NCBI RefSeq assembly: GCF_024763615.1
Contig: NC_077223.1
Location: forward strand, 7,502,001 to 7,566,000
From: Phlebotomus papatasi
Lineage: Eukaryota > Arthropoda > Insecta > Diptera > Psychodidae
Direction of reading: 5' to 3'
Length of the DNA: 64,000 nt
Position 1 is the first letter of the stretch; each line of letters opens with the position of its first letter. Made by a program: the position numbers and the translations under genes. A model generated the notes under the pieces. That model saw nothing but the letters and a program-made list of their open reading frames with translations. It was not told the origin of the DNA and made no database searches. Of the stretch, positions 45,799 through 57,823 are shown in pieces.

Positions 45799-45850
45799 TT
45801 GTAGACCTGAGGAAGGGGCCAACAAGCTCCGAAACGTTGTCCTAGTAATA
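45799..45850 (+). ncRNA. Candidate hammerhead-ribozyme-like motif
   Basis: CTGAGGA (45807-45813) fits the CUGANGA core. It is followed by a possible stem II, GGGGC / GCTCC (45815-45819 and 45826-45830) with a CAACAA loop, then GAAAC (45831-45835) and a GTC cleavage-site candidate (45839-45841). TAG before and CTA after can pair as part of stem I. Such minimal hammerheads with very short stem III are known from Penelope-like and other retroelements. Stem I is imperfect and stem III minimal, so the call is tentative. Confidence 0.35.
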
Positions 45851-46016
45851 AAGGAGGAGAAGGATCTAGGTCAAAGTCCGTGTTTCTTTTCATTCAAGTT
45901 AATCTATTGACTGAGCATCTAATAATAAATTGCCTACAATTGGGAGCTCATTTATGAAACAATATTTTTTTGAAATGCCCCTAATGTATGCAAACATAAT
46001 TCCGTAACTTATCCCA

Positions 46017-46357
46017 AGGATACCAGTATTCGCGAACACTTTTGTTGATGGGTTTGTTCTTTACAACTCTCTCCCTGTGAGTGCTAGAATCTCACAGGAT
46101 GGCATTGCAAGGCACTATCAGTCTAGGTCGGATGAGAGTTAGGAACATTCTTATTCTTTTTTTTCTTTCTCTATTTATGCAATTTTTTTCTTTTTTTTTG
46201 GTACTTTACCTTTTCTCTTTTGCTCATTCTTCATTTTATGTAATAAGAATGTAATTTTGCTCTTTTCACTCTTTTTTTTCTTTTTTATCAAACAATGTAA
46301 GAGGGGCGGACCCTATCTGTTTGAGAGAAATAAATATCAATATCAATATCAATATAT
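46017..46357 (+). mobile_element. 3' fragment of a non-LTR retrotransposon with ATATCA tail
   Basis: The frame from 46017 to the TAG at 46140-46142 reads FVDGFVLYNSLPVSA. It is clearly related to FVKGVFMYNSLAP at the end of the 11.7-kb LINE. A T-rich 3' UTR follows, then GTAAGAGGGGCGGACCC and an AATAAA running into about five ATATCA repeats. It is severely 5' truncated. Confidence 0.78.
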
Positions 46358-46556
46358 CTCCTGCAGATGTGCAATTTTACTGTGTCACTGGAGTGAATTC
46401 GCGGGCTTTTTTTCAGTCCCGAAAATTTCATTCAAAGCGGACCTTCTTGTAATTATCATCATAATAATGATTAGACTGCATTTCCATCAGTTTCCCACTA
46501 AGGCATCTCTCGGCTTATTACTGGCTTCAGCTTCAGACCTAAGGCTTAGCTATATG

Positions 46557-46719
46557 TTGAGAATCAAGGAGATAAACTTCCTCCGGGTGCATCAGGGGTT
46601 ATTCTTTCAGGACAGGAAAACACGAATATTTTTGCCAAAGCTCCCTTTTGTGTTTTCCTGTCCTGAGAGGATAACCATCCCTGACGCTCCCGGAGGGAGT
46701 TTATCTCCTTGATTCTCAA
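46557..46719. mobile_element. Hairpin element with about 67-bp arms (TTGAGAATCAAGGAG)
   Basis: Arms begin TTGAGAATCAAGGAGATAAA, continue through CTCCGGG and CAGGACAGGAAAACAC, and are inverted with few mismatches around a ~25-bp loop. It interrupts a CTTCAGACCTAAGGCTTAGC-type element. No target duplication is obvious. Confidence 0.75.
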
Positions 46720-46859
46720 GATACGTCTTACGTCAATGGTGTTACAATTACTTAGCCATATGGCTTAACTGCTCTAATCTATTAAAGATGATTGACCTTA
46801 TTATGTTCTCAAAGTCCGAAGACCGCTGAAGACCGCTTAAACTTTGAGTCTATTTAGGG

Positions 46860-48770
46860 CTTAACGCTCGATTAGGGATTACAATTGCTTTCTCTGCACA
46901 ATTCGAGCAATAAAGTCGTTCTTTCAGTATACAAGAACGCAAGGAATGGAAGGTCTTGATTGCTTGGGAAAAACTATTTGAAAATTAATGAATTAAAAAA
47001 GTCCGGTAATCCATCACCTTATGAATGAAACAAAGAAATGAAAATGCAATTTCGGTAAGTATTTTAATGAGTGCTTATCGTTGAACTTTCAATAGTTTTG
47101 AATATTCAATTTAACACTTTAAACAGAGAAGATTTAATCGCCGTGAACACGTGTCTTGTGAAGAGTTTGGGAAATTTACTTTGAAATTTATAATAAAAAA
47201 AATTATTCATTAAAATCTTTATTAACTTACCTGGCTGGTTTTTCTCAATATTCTGACAATGACCAACTTTTGCGGAGGAAGATGTACCGAAAAGTTTTCG
47301 ATTAACGGGCCAGTGACAGAGAACTTTGACTCTCGCTAAATTGCCACAAAAAAGAGCTTGCAGATATAGTTCATTGCCAGTCAATAACACTTTCACTTTT
47401 TACTCATTGGAATTTTTTCTTGTACTCAGACAGTTGGTTTTTTTTTAAATGCAGGTTTATGTGTAAAAAGTTCGATGGATTCGTCATTTTTTTCGCGCAT
47501 AAAAATGCGACCAATTTCTTCATCAGACACGTCCGGTTTTTTAAATAGGGCAATTTATTTATTTTTCGAATATGCAGGGCAACAGCAAGAGCTTTTGCGT
47601 GCTTCCTTTTGGTCACTTTTGCTATAGCAGCTTGGCTCGCGAAGCTTTGCGTGCTTTCGTGCAAGAGATCAAGTATTTTTTACTTTGCAGAAGCTTGCAC
47701 AATTTCAAGCGATTTAATGTTGATTGACGTGATCTAGTTGAGGTGTCTCGCCAATATCATGCAGAGAGAGTGTCACCAAGTTTGTGGCAGAAAATACTAT
47801 TGATGGTATTTGTGAGGAAAAATATTGAGTGGAAGCTTTTCAGGTTGAATTGATATCACCCGATGGATTTTTCCCAATTCCTCAAGGATTTATCTTCATG
47901 TTTTCTTCACATGCCACACCAGGAGAAAAAAAAAAGCACTTTGCATTTTAAATGTAATTTCAATTGAATTCCATGACACAAAATCTCGTTGTACCGTCTT
48001 CGTCGGTCACAATTCCATTTGCAACTTTATACACGAATAATTTTAAACATGTGAAGACGGTAAAAAAAAATGCATATAAAATATGTACATGTCTTGGAGG
48101 ATTTATTGAATGGTGTTAGCGTCTGTAGTTGCGTCTATCCGTACCATTTAATCCCTTCCCATTGATGATCTTCGGCAAGAAGAGTGCTCAAAAGCGCCTA
48201 AGCAAAACCGCTCTTGGAGATTACGTTCGCACAAGAATCTCTGGTTAGGAGATCTCAACAATTTCCACATGATACACCTCTCAATTCAGAGGGTGATTCA
48301 TTGGATTTTCTCACGAGGTGCAAGAAAAAGGTCGTTTGCTGGATTTGAAATAACTGATACTTTGAGAAATAAACACTATGTATATCACTCGCAAAGACTT
48401 GAACAAAATACAGCGATTTATGATGAAATTTGTAGGCTATAAAGAAATTCAGGCAGCCCAAAATTTTATGACTTATCACATGAGTGTAATAGAATATTAC
48501 AGCACAATCTTAATTTAGTTTATTTTCTTTTGCATTTAATCTTTTAAAACTCTATCATCGATCGAAAACGTAAAATTTATTCCATTAACACCAAGAAAAA
48601 TGTTAGGTAATCAATAAACCGATGATTAAAATAACTTTGTCGTTCACTTTCTTATTTTGTTCTAATTTACATTGTGACTTGTGTTCTAATTAACCTTTTA
48701 ACGCTTTCTGTCATACTTTAAAAAAAGTTTTGTTAATCTGACAAATAGATCTTGTTAAAATTTTGTCAAA
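46860..48770. other. No confident gene; AT-rich with a few GC-richer patches
   Basis: The - strand frames at 47106-47396 and 47404-47664 have real ATGs but no recognisable domain and poor codon bias. Motifs like GAGATC recur around 47720-48260, faintly recalling the 37-38 kb region. Confidence 0.35.
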
Positions 48771-48771
48771 A

Positions 48772-49709
48772 CACTGAGAGAAACCCGAAAAAGTCAAAAT
48801 AACATTCCGGAAATGTTAATTTTACCCTGCAGTATTGATCCGAAAACGGTGTAAATATTACCCTTTTTAGGTGTATTATGGGTTAACGTTACCCTTCTTT
48901 CATGTTGATTTTTCCCTTAAAAGGTGTAAAATTACACTCTTGGAAAAGTTTAGACGTGATTACTAATGAAAATTAGTTGTTCGGGCGATTATTATCAAAT
49001 TTATTTAAAATAGTTCTTATATTCTTAAAACATTATACTCATAATAAATTTATTAGTAGTGAGAATATAAGACAATATTTACGTGGATAAGTTGCGGCAA
49101 TTATTTCATAATGCTTTCATACAATTATATTTGCTTGTGTTAATTAAATGAAATCATTATCCCAACTAATATTGGTCACTAATTCCTTTTAGTTCTCACA
49201 ACCAATGTAAATAGATGGGCCTATATTTTCATGAAGTTATGACTACTTTACCAATAGTAAAGGGTGGTTTTTATTTTAGTAATGCGTTGAAGCTCTTTCG
49301 AATTTTAAGCAACTAATAAGAAATATGCATCACAATGAATGCTATATAGTAACCACAACTAATATGATATAGTTATTACAGCCAATAAGATGGGTATCAA
49401 CCCCATTTATTTAGTAATTGGAACTAATATGTTATAGTACCCATAACTATTTTGATTTAGTTGTGATAACTAAATGAAAAGGATACTTTAACTAACTGTG
49501 GTCAACTATTTCATTTAGTTACCCAAACTAAATATATAGTTGGGTCTATATTTACTATATTTTATAGTTCTAATAACTGCATATGAGCTTGTACGAACTA
49601 ATTTTTTCTAAGAGTGTAACATTAAAAAATGTTGATATATTTTTACACCCAAAAAGTGTCAAAGTTTTGACGAAAAAAAAGTTAATTGCAGCCTCTTTTT
49701 TTCTCAGTG
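48772..49709. mobile_element. CACTGAG-family MITE, copy 3, split by a nested element
   Basis: The left half (48772-48934) starts CACTGAGAGAAACCCG. The right half (49617-49709) ends TTTTTTTCTCAGTG. Rejoined, they give a normal ~255-bp copy. The insertion is the element at 48935-49616. Confidence 0.85.
48935..49616. mobile_element. Nested element with CACTCTTGGAAAA ends and TA target
   Basis: 682 bp flanked by TA; ends CACTCTTGGAAAAGTTTAG and the inverse of CACTCTTAGAAAAAATTAG. The interior has many TTTAGTT/AACTAAA words in both directions, giving multiple small hairpins. No coding frame. It inserted after the surrounding CACTGAG MITE. Confidence 0.85.
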
Positions 49710-49944
49710 AAGGATGTTATTTACCAATTTGACAAAACGCTTATCTTTTTTTGTAAAGGAGATCATACTTTTGACAAAATTTTCTTGTTAATTTGACAAA
49801 ACCTTTTTTTCAGAGTATAGCAGGACAAACTTTTAACGTTCTTTGAGTTTTTAGAACGGCAAGAAATCTGGGAAATCACAAAATGTTTTCTGCAGAAGAT
49901 ATTATATATATATTTCTATTTAAATTAAAAATTTAATTCCTGTA

Positions 49945-50154
49945 GGGGAAAGTGGGGCACCTTTGAATGTGGGGCAGCTTTGAAATTGGGATTTTTCTAC
50001 TAAGTCTAAATGGAATAGAGCCATTATCATAATGTAGCTTCTCAATCTGATTGTGCAGCTAAATTATATCATGATAAGGCTCAATTTTATTTAAAAATAG
50101 GTGAAAAATCACAATTTCAAAGCTGCCCCACATTCAAAGGTGCCTCACTTCCCC
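49945..50154. mobile_element. Hairpin MITE, GGGGAAAGTGGGGCACCTTTG, best-preserved copy
   Basis: Inverted ends GGGGAAAGTGGGGCACCTTT..GGGGCAGCTTTGAAATTGG / CAATTTCAAAGCTGCCCC..CACTTCCCC, about 45 bp each. TA precedes the left end. Confidence 0.85.
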
Positions 50155-50252
50155 TTATTATCACAGTTTTTAATAAAAATTTGATCGAAATGATTAGAGT
50201 TTGCTAAGGAAAAAAAATTCTAAAAAGCTTTCTTTTGATCAGAATGTTACAT

Positions 50253-50459
50253 AGGGGAGGATAGGGCAGTTTTGCTCCCTTACGAATTTACAAAAAGAAA
50301 TTTAAAGATAGTCAATGAATATATCTAGAATCAATGATTTTCAAATAGCCTGTACTTAAAAGAACCATACAAAAATATTTTTAAAACAATTAACATTGAT
50401 TTTTTAAAATAATATTAAAAATAGGGTGACTTAAGTGAAACTGTCCTACTTTTGCCTAC
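50253..50459. mobile_element. Element with AGGGGAGGATAGGGCAGTTTT ends, copy 2
   Basis: Matches 24670-24880. It follows the hairpin MITE at the same spacing as in the 24-kb copy, so the two travel as one longer repeat that reaches about 51015. Confidence 0.65.
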
Positions 50460-50617
50460 CATATTTTGTTTTGTTAAATTATTCTTTTGGATATTTTTTT
50501 TGATATGTTTCTTTTTTTATTTATTTGCTGAATAAACTAATTTTCTACCGCCTCTCTTTTTCAAATAAAATATTTTTTTTTAATTCTTCTTATTAGCACA
50601 TTGCTGCAGTTTTCAGG

Positions 50618-50867
50618 CACTGAGAAAAAAAGAGGGTGTGATTAACTTTTTTTCCTCATAACTTTAACACTTTTTAGGTGTAAGAATATATCAACATTTT
50701 TTAATGTTAATTTTACACCTTTTAAGGATAAAATCAACATGAAAGAAGGGTAACGTTAACCCATAATACACCTAAAAAGGGCAATATTTATACCGATTTC
50801 GGATCAATATTACAGGGTAAAATTAACATTTCCGGAATGTTATTTTATTTTCGGATTTCTCTCAGTG
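50618..50867. mobile_element. CACTGAG-family MITE, copy 4
   Basis: 250 bp from CACTGAGAAAAAAAGAGG to TTTCTCTCAGTG, in the orientation of the 18.3-kb copy. It interrupts the longer repeat whose 24-kb counterpart lacks it. Confidence 0.85.
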
Positions 50868-51093
50868 GATGTTTAAACGTTTTATAACATGAAAAACATT
50901 TTAAAGAAACTGTGTTTTATTTTTTTTTAAATTATCCATAAACCGTGCAATCAATTAAAAAGCATTTTAAGTAGCTTTATATTTTTTTTTGAAGAAGAGA
51001 AACACTATAAGGGGAGTGTGGGGTAGTTTCGCAAAGTCATGACTTTAGAAAATTTATTTATGTGTGTATTTATGTGTACCACTTTGAAAAAAA

Positions 51094-51357
51094 CATAGAA
51101 AAAACTATTTCGTAAAATTGTTCGTAAATATTTGTAAATTCCTATTGGAAGATTACGAACAAATGTCAACATTTCACGAACATTTTTCTGAATATTGAGG
51201 AACTTTAACGAACAAATATTTGTAAAAGAACAAAAAATACTCGTCAATTGATTATCTTAAGAAAAATGTTCGTGAAAAAGTTACAAATTTTTACGAACTT
51301 GTTAGTGAGTTATGCAATTTTATGATCAATTTTACGAAATATTTTTTTTTTCTGTGT
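51094..51357. mobile_element. AT-rich element with CATAGAAAAAACTATTTCGTA ends, copy 2
   Basis: Left CATAGAAAAAACTATTTCGT and right ACGAAATATTTTTTTTTTCTGTG are inverted. TTCGTAAATATTTGT/ACAAATATTTGTAAA words fill the middle. Fragments of the same family follow to about 51500. Confidence 0.65.
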
Positions 51358-51644
51358 AGTTTTAAAATTTATTTCAACCTGCCGCAGAAGAAACTGTTTT
51401 GTAAATATTTGTGAATTCTTAAAAATTTTCAATTTTTTCACAAACATTGTTCGTAACATAATCACTTGGCGAGTATTTGTTTCTTAAATGTTAGTAAAGA
51501 CATAGAATTTTCATTAGTATTTATAAATTTTAAGGGTTGAAGCATAACTGACCGGATCTATTTTTGTAGATCATTTTTTTGCTGACCAAATTGAAACAAA
51601 CTTAACAAATTGTATTTTTATTGCTCATTTGTTTTTTTTGCAAT

Positions 51645-51799
51645 CTTGGGGCAAAATGTGACATGTTGAAAATTTTAAAATTAGATCTTACAGAAAGGAA
51701 AACACTGAGAGTTCAATTTCTTTATTAAATGAATAAATATAGGAGAATAAAAATGTCACAAATTGACCAATGGCTGTAACTATTTGCCCCAGTTTCTGC
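51645..51799. repeat. Degenerate short GGGGCAAAA-family element
   Basis: Left TTGGGGCAAAATGTGACATG and right CTATTTGCCCCAGTTTC resemble the ends of the 13.1-kb element around a shortened interior. Confidence 0.5.
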
Positions 51800-53250
51800 T
51801 ATAGATCTCATTTTGAATATTAAAAGGAGACTGTAAATGTAAACGCTTGAGACACTTGATTGATATTTTGAAAAGACTATGAACTTTTATCAAGCTAAAT
51901 TATAAAATTTAAATCTTTTATTATAAAAATATCGTTTTTACTCTTTAAGGTGTTACAATGAATTGGAATATAGCGATACCGGAGATGCTTGAAACATTCT
52001 TGTTTCCCTTCTACAACATTTCTTCTTAGTTTTTTATCTTTATCTGCAGATATTATGCTGAACCAGTAAAACATTTTCTTCAATATATAAGACTTTAAAT
52101 ATTCTCTAAATAAGACATAGAGAGACTATGTATGCATTCTTCTTTCTTGTGCGATTTCTTAATAAGTCGTTGAGATATTTATTAACAAATTATTGCACGG
52201 ATAACTGACTTGATTACTTCGACAAGCATTTAGATCCTATGGTCTTACTGTTTGAGTATGTTCCCATTACTTTTCTCTTTTTTTAATTTTATTTTATGAA
52301 TTATTTTGCATAAGTAAAAGTTTAGCAATTATTAGATACAATTGTGTTTCAATTGCGCTCGTTAAATAGAACTTAGGGTAGTGGCTTGGATGATGGCGCA
52401 TTCTTATGGATTTCTTAAAGCTATCTCTTAGAAGTATTTAATATTGTGCTTTAAATTACAAAAGTTTTAGATATTTATTTACATCTAATAGAGTTGTTAG
52501 CCATAAATTTTATCTTTTCTTGATTCCTTCGTTGCTAAACTAGATCTGAATAAGCCTGAGTGATGGAAGAGTCTTAAGGGGGTTCCCCTAATTAGGAGGC
52601 TAAAAACGAATTATTTTTCGCCATTTCTTGGAAAACAAGGAAAGGACTAATCTTGAAATTTTTGATATACATATGTTTATACATATCTAAAGTGTTTAAA
52701 TACATTTTTCTAGAAAAAACAAAATACTACAAATCAGTTAGATAATGAATAGCTGATTAGAGCATCGTTTCGGAGCACACCTTAATTGGAGGGAAAACTT
52801 CAGCTTGTAATTTTTGTCTGAAAAAACGCAACTAAAAAATTTTCAATTATTATATTCTGCACTTCATATTGAAATTAAGAAAACCCGAAGGTAATCGAAG
52901 ATAATCGTGAAATTGTAACTTTTTTGCAAGCTCCTTTAAAGAACGTGCATTCTTAAGACAACATTTTGACTTTAACATGCGGTAAAAGATTGAAAATTAG
53001 GTGTTTATAACAATTCCTTTAGTTCAAATAGAAGAACGTTTAATTGTAAAGAGAATAAGCTTTCAATCGTTTTATTCGGTTGACAAGTTTTTTCTTGATT
53101 TTCCTCTACATTTCGAAAAACTCATAAAAACTAAAAATAAGAATTCGAACTTCTGAAAGTTTCATGAGGTATTCTTAGATAGTTTATTTATCTATTAAAA
53201 ACAATAAAAAATATAGGTTTTTTTGACTTTGTAATTAGGGAAACCCCCTT
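51800..53250. other. No gene or clear element seen
   Basis: AT-rich throughout. Frames are short and unremarkable. Confidence 0.4.
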
Positions 53251-53252
53251 AA

Positions 53253-53829
53253 CCCTATAAGGACGACAGGAACACCGATGTTCCAAAATATTTTTTTCCT
53301 ACGGACTTCTAAAGTTATATTTTACTCCCGTCCTTAACCCATTCAGTCAATGTACCAAAAATATTTGAAATAGATTGTTCAAATTTTGGAATTAGTTTCA
53401 TACAGATTAATAGATGATTTTTTTTTGAAAAAAAAAAATATCTATCATGGGGGCGCGGGGAACCCTTGTCAAACACGCGTTTTAACGTTCACTGAATTTA
53501 AATTCTGAACATTAATTAATTACAAACTCTTTTGATTTAGATAGAGTAACTATCTAAGAACACGAATTAGCAATCAGAATTCAAATCAAGAAAGAGGATG
53601 GAGGTCAATTTTAAGACATTCGACGGGATGTCGTATTTTCCGTTCGCCATTTTGAGCAAAAATTTTGCATGACTTTCCGCGAAGCGAGAAAAGAACAACA
53701 AAATGTATTTCCATCACTGTCAGACTATTTTTTCGAAGTAATCGAAAGACCAAAGTAACGAAAAATCCAATAAAAGATCAAAAATCGTCTATTTTTTGAT
53801 TAATATATTAATCGATGGGTACGAATGAG
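53253..53829. mobile_element. Miniature CCCTATAAGGACGA unit fused at TTAA to a CCCATTC MITE (copy 3)
   Basis: TTAA (53249-53252) is followed by CCCTATAAGGACGACAGG and ends CCCGTCC (53333). A shared TTAA (53334-53337) then starts the CCCATTCAGTC element, which ends GAATGAG before TTAA (53830-53833). The second part is the uninterrupted ~490-bp reference for the copies at 7917 and 28619. Confidence 0.8.
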
Positions 53830-53831
53830 TT

Positions 53832-53990
53832 AAGAAGAGTTGCTTGGAACCTTGTAGATAGTTTATCGTCTTCATTTTCTCTAAAATAATTCTTAATACA
53901 TTTTAAAATGAACAAAAAGCAGACATAGCTTTGGTGGCCTATTTCGACCACCTTCATTTTCATAGTTCCTTGCCCCTTTGGTATACTTAC
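53832..53990. repeat. Internal fragment of the GGGTAAGTGTGCC family
   Basis: AAATAATTCTTAATACATTTT and the following TGGTGGCCTATTTCGACCA match 411-510. Both ends are missing, so the true extent is uncertain. Confidence 0.6.
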
Positions 53991-54290
53991 CATATTGTCT
54001 TTATACGAAAATACCGTCGAAGGTTTATAAAAAAAACTCTAAAGTGCGTATTTCTCTACTGAATGATATCATGTTTGGGATAAAACTGAACAGATCCCAA
54101 TCGGTTCTGAACCGATAATCATTCTGTTCATTACCGAGAACTAATTTTTATTCGAAATTCAATTATATTGCTTTTGAGGTGTATTTTGGGAAATGTTTTG
54201 AGTAATTCATAAATCAGTTCTAAGCGGTTCTGAACTGATAATGAACCGGTTATGAACCGATAAGTAATTTTCGACAGAAAATCAATTCTA

Positions 54291-55008
54291 TTACGGACTT
54301 CAGACCTAAAACCCAAAATAGACACAGGGATTGGCTTAGGGATCAGCCCGAAAAATGAGGATTGGTGTTGATACACTCAGGGATCAACCCAAAATTTGGA
54401 GGATCAGGCTGATCTTCTAAATTCATGAGGTCTAGTGAAGTTACGGGGATCAGCCGACATCAGCGCCAGTGCTGAAAATAAAAAGCTTCACTTTGGGGGT
54501 TTTTGGGTGCTTTTCGAAATGTCAATTGGGTGAAAAAGCATGGGGAGTAATGGTACGCAATGTCTCAAAATCTTAAAATGCATTAAGATTGGAGTAATAG
54601 GAAAGTCAGAGTGCTTCTTTCTGTACGAAAAATCCATTGATATTGCATTTAAGAAGTCCTTCAGTACTCAAAGTGTGGAGATTTAATAGAAATTTACACT
54701 GAAAACGTTAATCCTTGATCCAAAATCCTCAGTGTATGATAGTTTGGGCTGATCCTTTACCGCCAAATTTTTCAAGCTGAGTATTCTCGAGGATCAGCCT
54801 GTGTCTATTTTCGACATAGGGCTTAGCCATATGGCTTAACTTCTCTAATACCTTATCAGTCAATATTTTTTGGAAGATTTGGCTTAGGATTGGATTATTA
54901 AGGGCAAATGACCTATTATATTTTGAAAAATCATTAAAATCGGTTGCTGTTTAAGGTTTTGAGATCCTCGGGAACTGGGCTAAACCTCTGGTCTGAAGAC
55001 GGTCTATT
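54291..55008. mobile_element. CTTCAGACCTA-type element, copy 2, interrupted
   Basis: Left CGGACTTCAGACCTAAA and right GGGCTAAACCTCTGGTCTGAAGAC are the two ends of the element type seen at 19521. A 498-bp element at 54314-54811 separates them. Confidence 0.65.
54314..54811. mobile_element. Nested element with AAAATAGACACAGG ends
   Basis: The ends AAAATAGACACAGG / CCTGTGTCTATTTT are perfect 14-bp inverses, each leading to GGATCAGCC-type motifs that recur inside (54345, 54380, 54403, 54450). Non-coding. Confidence 0.75.
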
Positions 55009-55859
55009 ACTCTTAATACTCTCTTTTAGGGATCTTCTGAATGATTTATTAATCAGTTTAAATCGGTTGACAACCGGTAAACAGTAAAATTAAACCGGTA
55101 AACAGTTTAAATTACGAAAAACACCATCTGTGCATTTAACTGCAAGAAGATTCTTTTTGATAATTTTTTATTCCAGTATTCTGAAGACCACCTTAGTCAC
55201 TTAGGATTCCGATTTGGAACAAAACCAACAAGACACGATCAGACTTAGCAGTCAGCATTGTTTTACATCAAATTTCGGTAGAAAACTTGTTTTTTCCGAC
55301 TGTAACACAGAAAATTGCACACTTTTGTCTCTAACAAAAGAAGATTCTTAGCCCCGGGAGTGGTTGAAAAGGTATATATGTCGGCTATATGGACAAATTC
55401 GGCTGAAAGGTGATAGGATCTTCCCATTTTTTTGGAAATTTTTTGGTTGTCAGGTTCCATCCTCTTCAAGATCTCAATTAATCCCTTATTTTTGTTCGTT
55501 AAACATTTTTCTTGCAATATTTTAGCAAAATTCATGAAAAAATTTATAAAAATGATTCTAATTAGGTTAATAAATTTATTAATTTAATTACTAAAAGATA
55601 TTTGCCGTCACTGATTGAAAAAAAAAATACTCTGGAGCCAAATTTATTGAGTGGAGCTATAATTATTGCCACCCGAAAAACGCCATTTTGATAAAGATGC
55701 TATCACAGTACTCACAGTTCTGGTAGTATGAAATTCAAATGGCAATTTTTCATATCGGTTTGAAAATACCTTCAAATGCTTTTTTTATTATTTTTTTTCC
55801 AAAAATTTTTTTTCCAGAGTTTTTCCAGTATGAAAAAGTGGAGCTATGATTATTGCCAG

Positions 55860-56048
55860 CAGTGTAGCATGAATTAGCAAATAATACAAATAGATAATAA
55901 AAGCCAATTTAATATAGAATAGGCAACCAAAACCCCAAATTGGCAACCTACGTACTTTCGGAGATATCTCGTGAAATGTGTATGAAAACACGAAAAAAAT
56001 TACACTATAACTGGTAGCATTTTTCAGAGCTAATGTCATCCCCCTGAC
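55860..56048. repeat. Dispersed repeat (GGCAACCTACGTA..GGAGATATC), copy 2
   Basis: Matches 40905-41092. Immediately upstream, GTGGAGCTATRATTATTGCCA occurs twice (about 55650 and 55840) as a direct repeat. Confidence 0.65.
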
Positions 56049-56052
56049 TATT

Positions 56053-56248
56053 CGGGTGTAAAAATATATCAACATTTTTTAATGTTAGTGTTACACCTTT
56101 TGAGGGTGAAATCAACATGAAAAAAGGGTAACTTTAACCCACAATACACCTAAAAAGCATAATATTTACACCGATTTCGGATCAATACTGCAGGGTAAAA
56201 TTAACATTTCCGGAATGTTATTTTGACTTTTTCGGATTTTTCTCAGTG
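56053..56248. repeat. CACTGAG-family MITE, copy 5 (one end missing)
   Basis: Matches the family from GGTGTAAAAATATATCAAC to TTTTTCTCAGTG, with TA following. The first ~50 bp of the other end are absent. Confidence 0.8.
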
Positions 56249-57207
56249 TACTTGTCCAATGAAGAAATGTTCGTCCTCAGTTTTTAGCCTTAGTTTTTCC
56301 TACATTAAAATTTCTTTTTAGATATGCATTTTATATCAATATTACATATTTTATTAAATACCTAATGTCATAAAAGATTTTAGTCCCATTGAGTATTAGC
56401 TAAAGTTTGTAAAGCTCTAAGCTTCAATTTCTAAGCTTACTCTTATCTGAGAATTGAAATATTTCTAAGATTATATGGGATTCAATTTCTAAGTTCCTAT
56501 GGACAAAGGGATAATGCTTAATAATGATTGTTAATCCTAAGGAAAGTGAAAGCAAGAGTTATCATCCTACCACAGAAGGTATCCTTAAAGTCTTCTCAAG
56601 TGGCATGATGAATCTTCTCCGCAGTTCCGTCCCTGCAACTTCCGTGATCAGTTTTTGGGTGACAAAGTGGAGTAGGAGTTTCTACAAACGGAAGCATCTT
56701 ATGAGTCACAAGTGATATAAGATTTTGTCTTGGAGTCACTCTGTAAACAGCCATTCTTTTTGGAGTGAGAGACACTTGACTCTCGCGCGCGGGAAAACCT
56801 GACCACGAGCCATGGAGATCTTACCAGTACCACCAGGTTACCTTTCGTGAAATCTCAGTCTCGGTGTGAATCTTGAAGCGTGATGTTCGTTCTTCCATCG
56901 CGTGCAATTAACCAAAAACCCCATTCAATTGCATTGTACCACGTGAAGTCACTCAAGAGAATAATTTCAAAATCAAGGTGAATTTAGCTTCATTTATCGA
57001 TTTGTTGCTTTAGCAATGTGTGTCAATTTCTGGGGAAGTTTATAGTTCCCAATTTATTATTTTCCGATGCTTTTACTGCAAGTATTCTCTTTGTATTTCC
57101 AAAGAACCTTCGCGAGTTTTTTAGCGTTTTTTTTTTTTAATATTTTTTGAGTGTTGGAGGAAAAAACGAAGCCGCGAAAATATTAAAACACTCCACTTGG
57201 TGGTTTG

Positions 57208-57626
57208 ATTATATAACATTGTGTCTCTCGAAGCCAATATATTGAGACCTCAGAGACAGACACTGCAAATTTTGTCCAGACTGTCGTACTTTGACGAGCT
57301 TCTTCCTCACGAACTGTCCAACTGAAGCACGCGTTTCTCAATAGTTCACTTCAGGGTAAAAATTTGTGGTGTTTTTTCTGTGTTTAAATTTTGTTTAAGA
57401 TCAAATCTTCAGTATTTGACCACTTGAAGACATTTCGGCAAAATTTATGTGCCTAAAGAAGTGGATAAAATGTGATTGTAAAGTGGGAAGTCTGTGGTAA
57501 CTTAAGAGTTGCATGGACTCGAGGCAAAAAGTGGATTATATTGTCTTGGAAACCTCGAAAGATTGAGTGCACTGGAAGAGAGATTTTAATTTACGGATTT
57601 CAATAAGTTTTAAACATATTTTCGTG
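57208..57626 (+). promoter_or_regulatory. Possible TATA promoter and leader exon
   Basis: GATTATATAACATT near 57208-57221 resembles a TATA box, with CTCAGAGACAG about 30-40 bp downstream. Donor-like CAGGGTAAAAAT (near 57353) and GTGGTAAGATTG (57627) follow. Composition is less AT-rich than the surroundings. Together with the coding-like frames at 57824-58208 it could be the start of a gene leaving repeats behind, but there is no proof. Confidence 0.3.
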
Positions 57627-57823
57627 GTAAGATTGTGTTATAGCCATTTCAACCAGTTTTTCTTCACTTCATCTCTATTTTTTTTTTAAATTTCTATTTT
57701 ATCTCAAACCTCCCGTGAATCCCATGGAGTAGGAAGTTTGTCGGAAGTAAAAGCCGTTTGCTAAGGCTTGTTCGGCGGTCTCTTAATCGTCCAAATCGCG
57801 CGTCAAACCACCGCACTGCTCAA

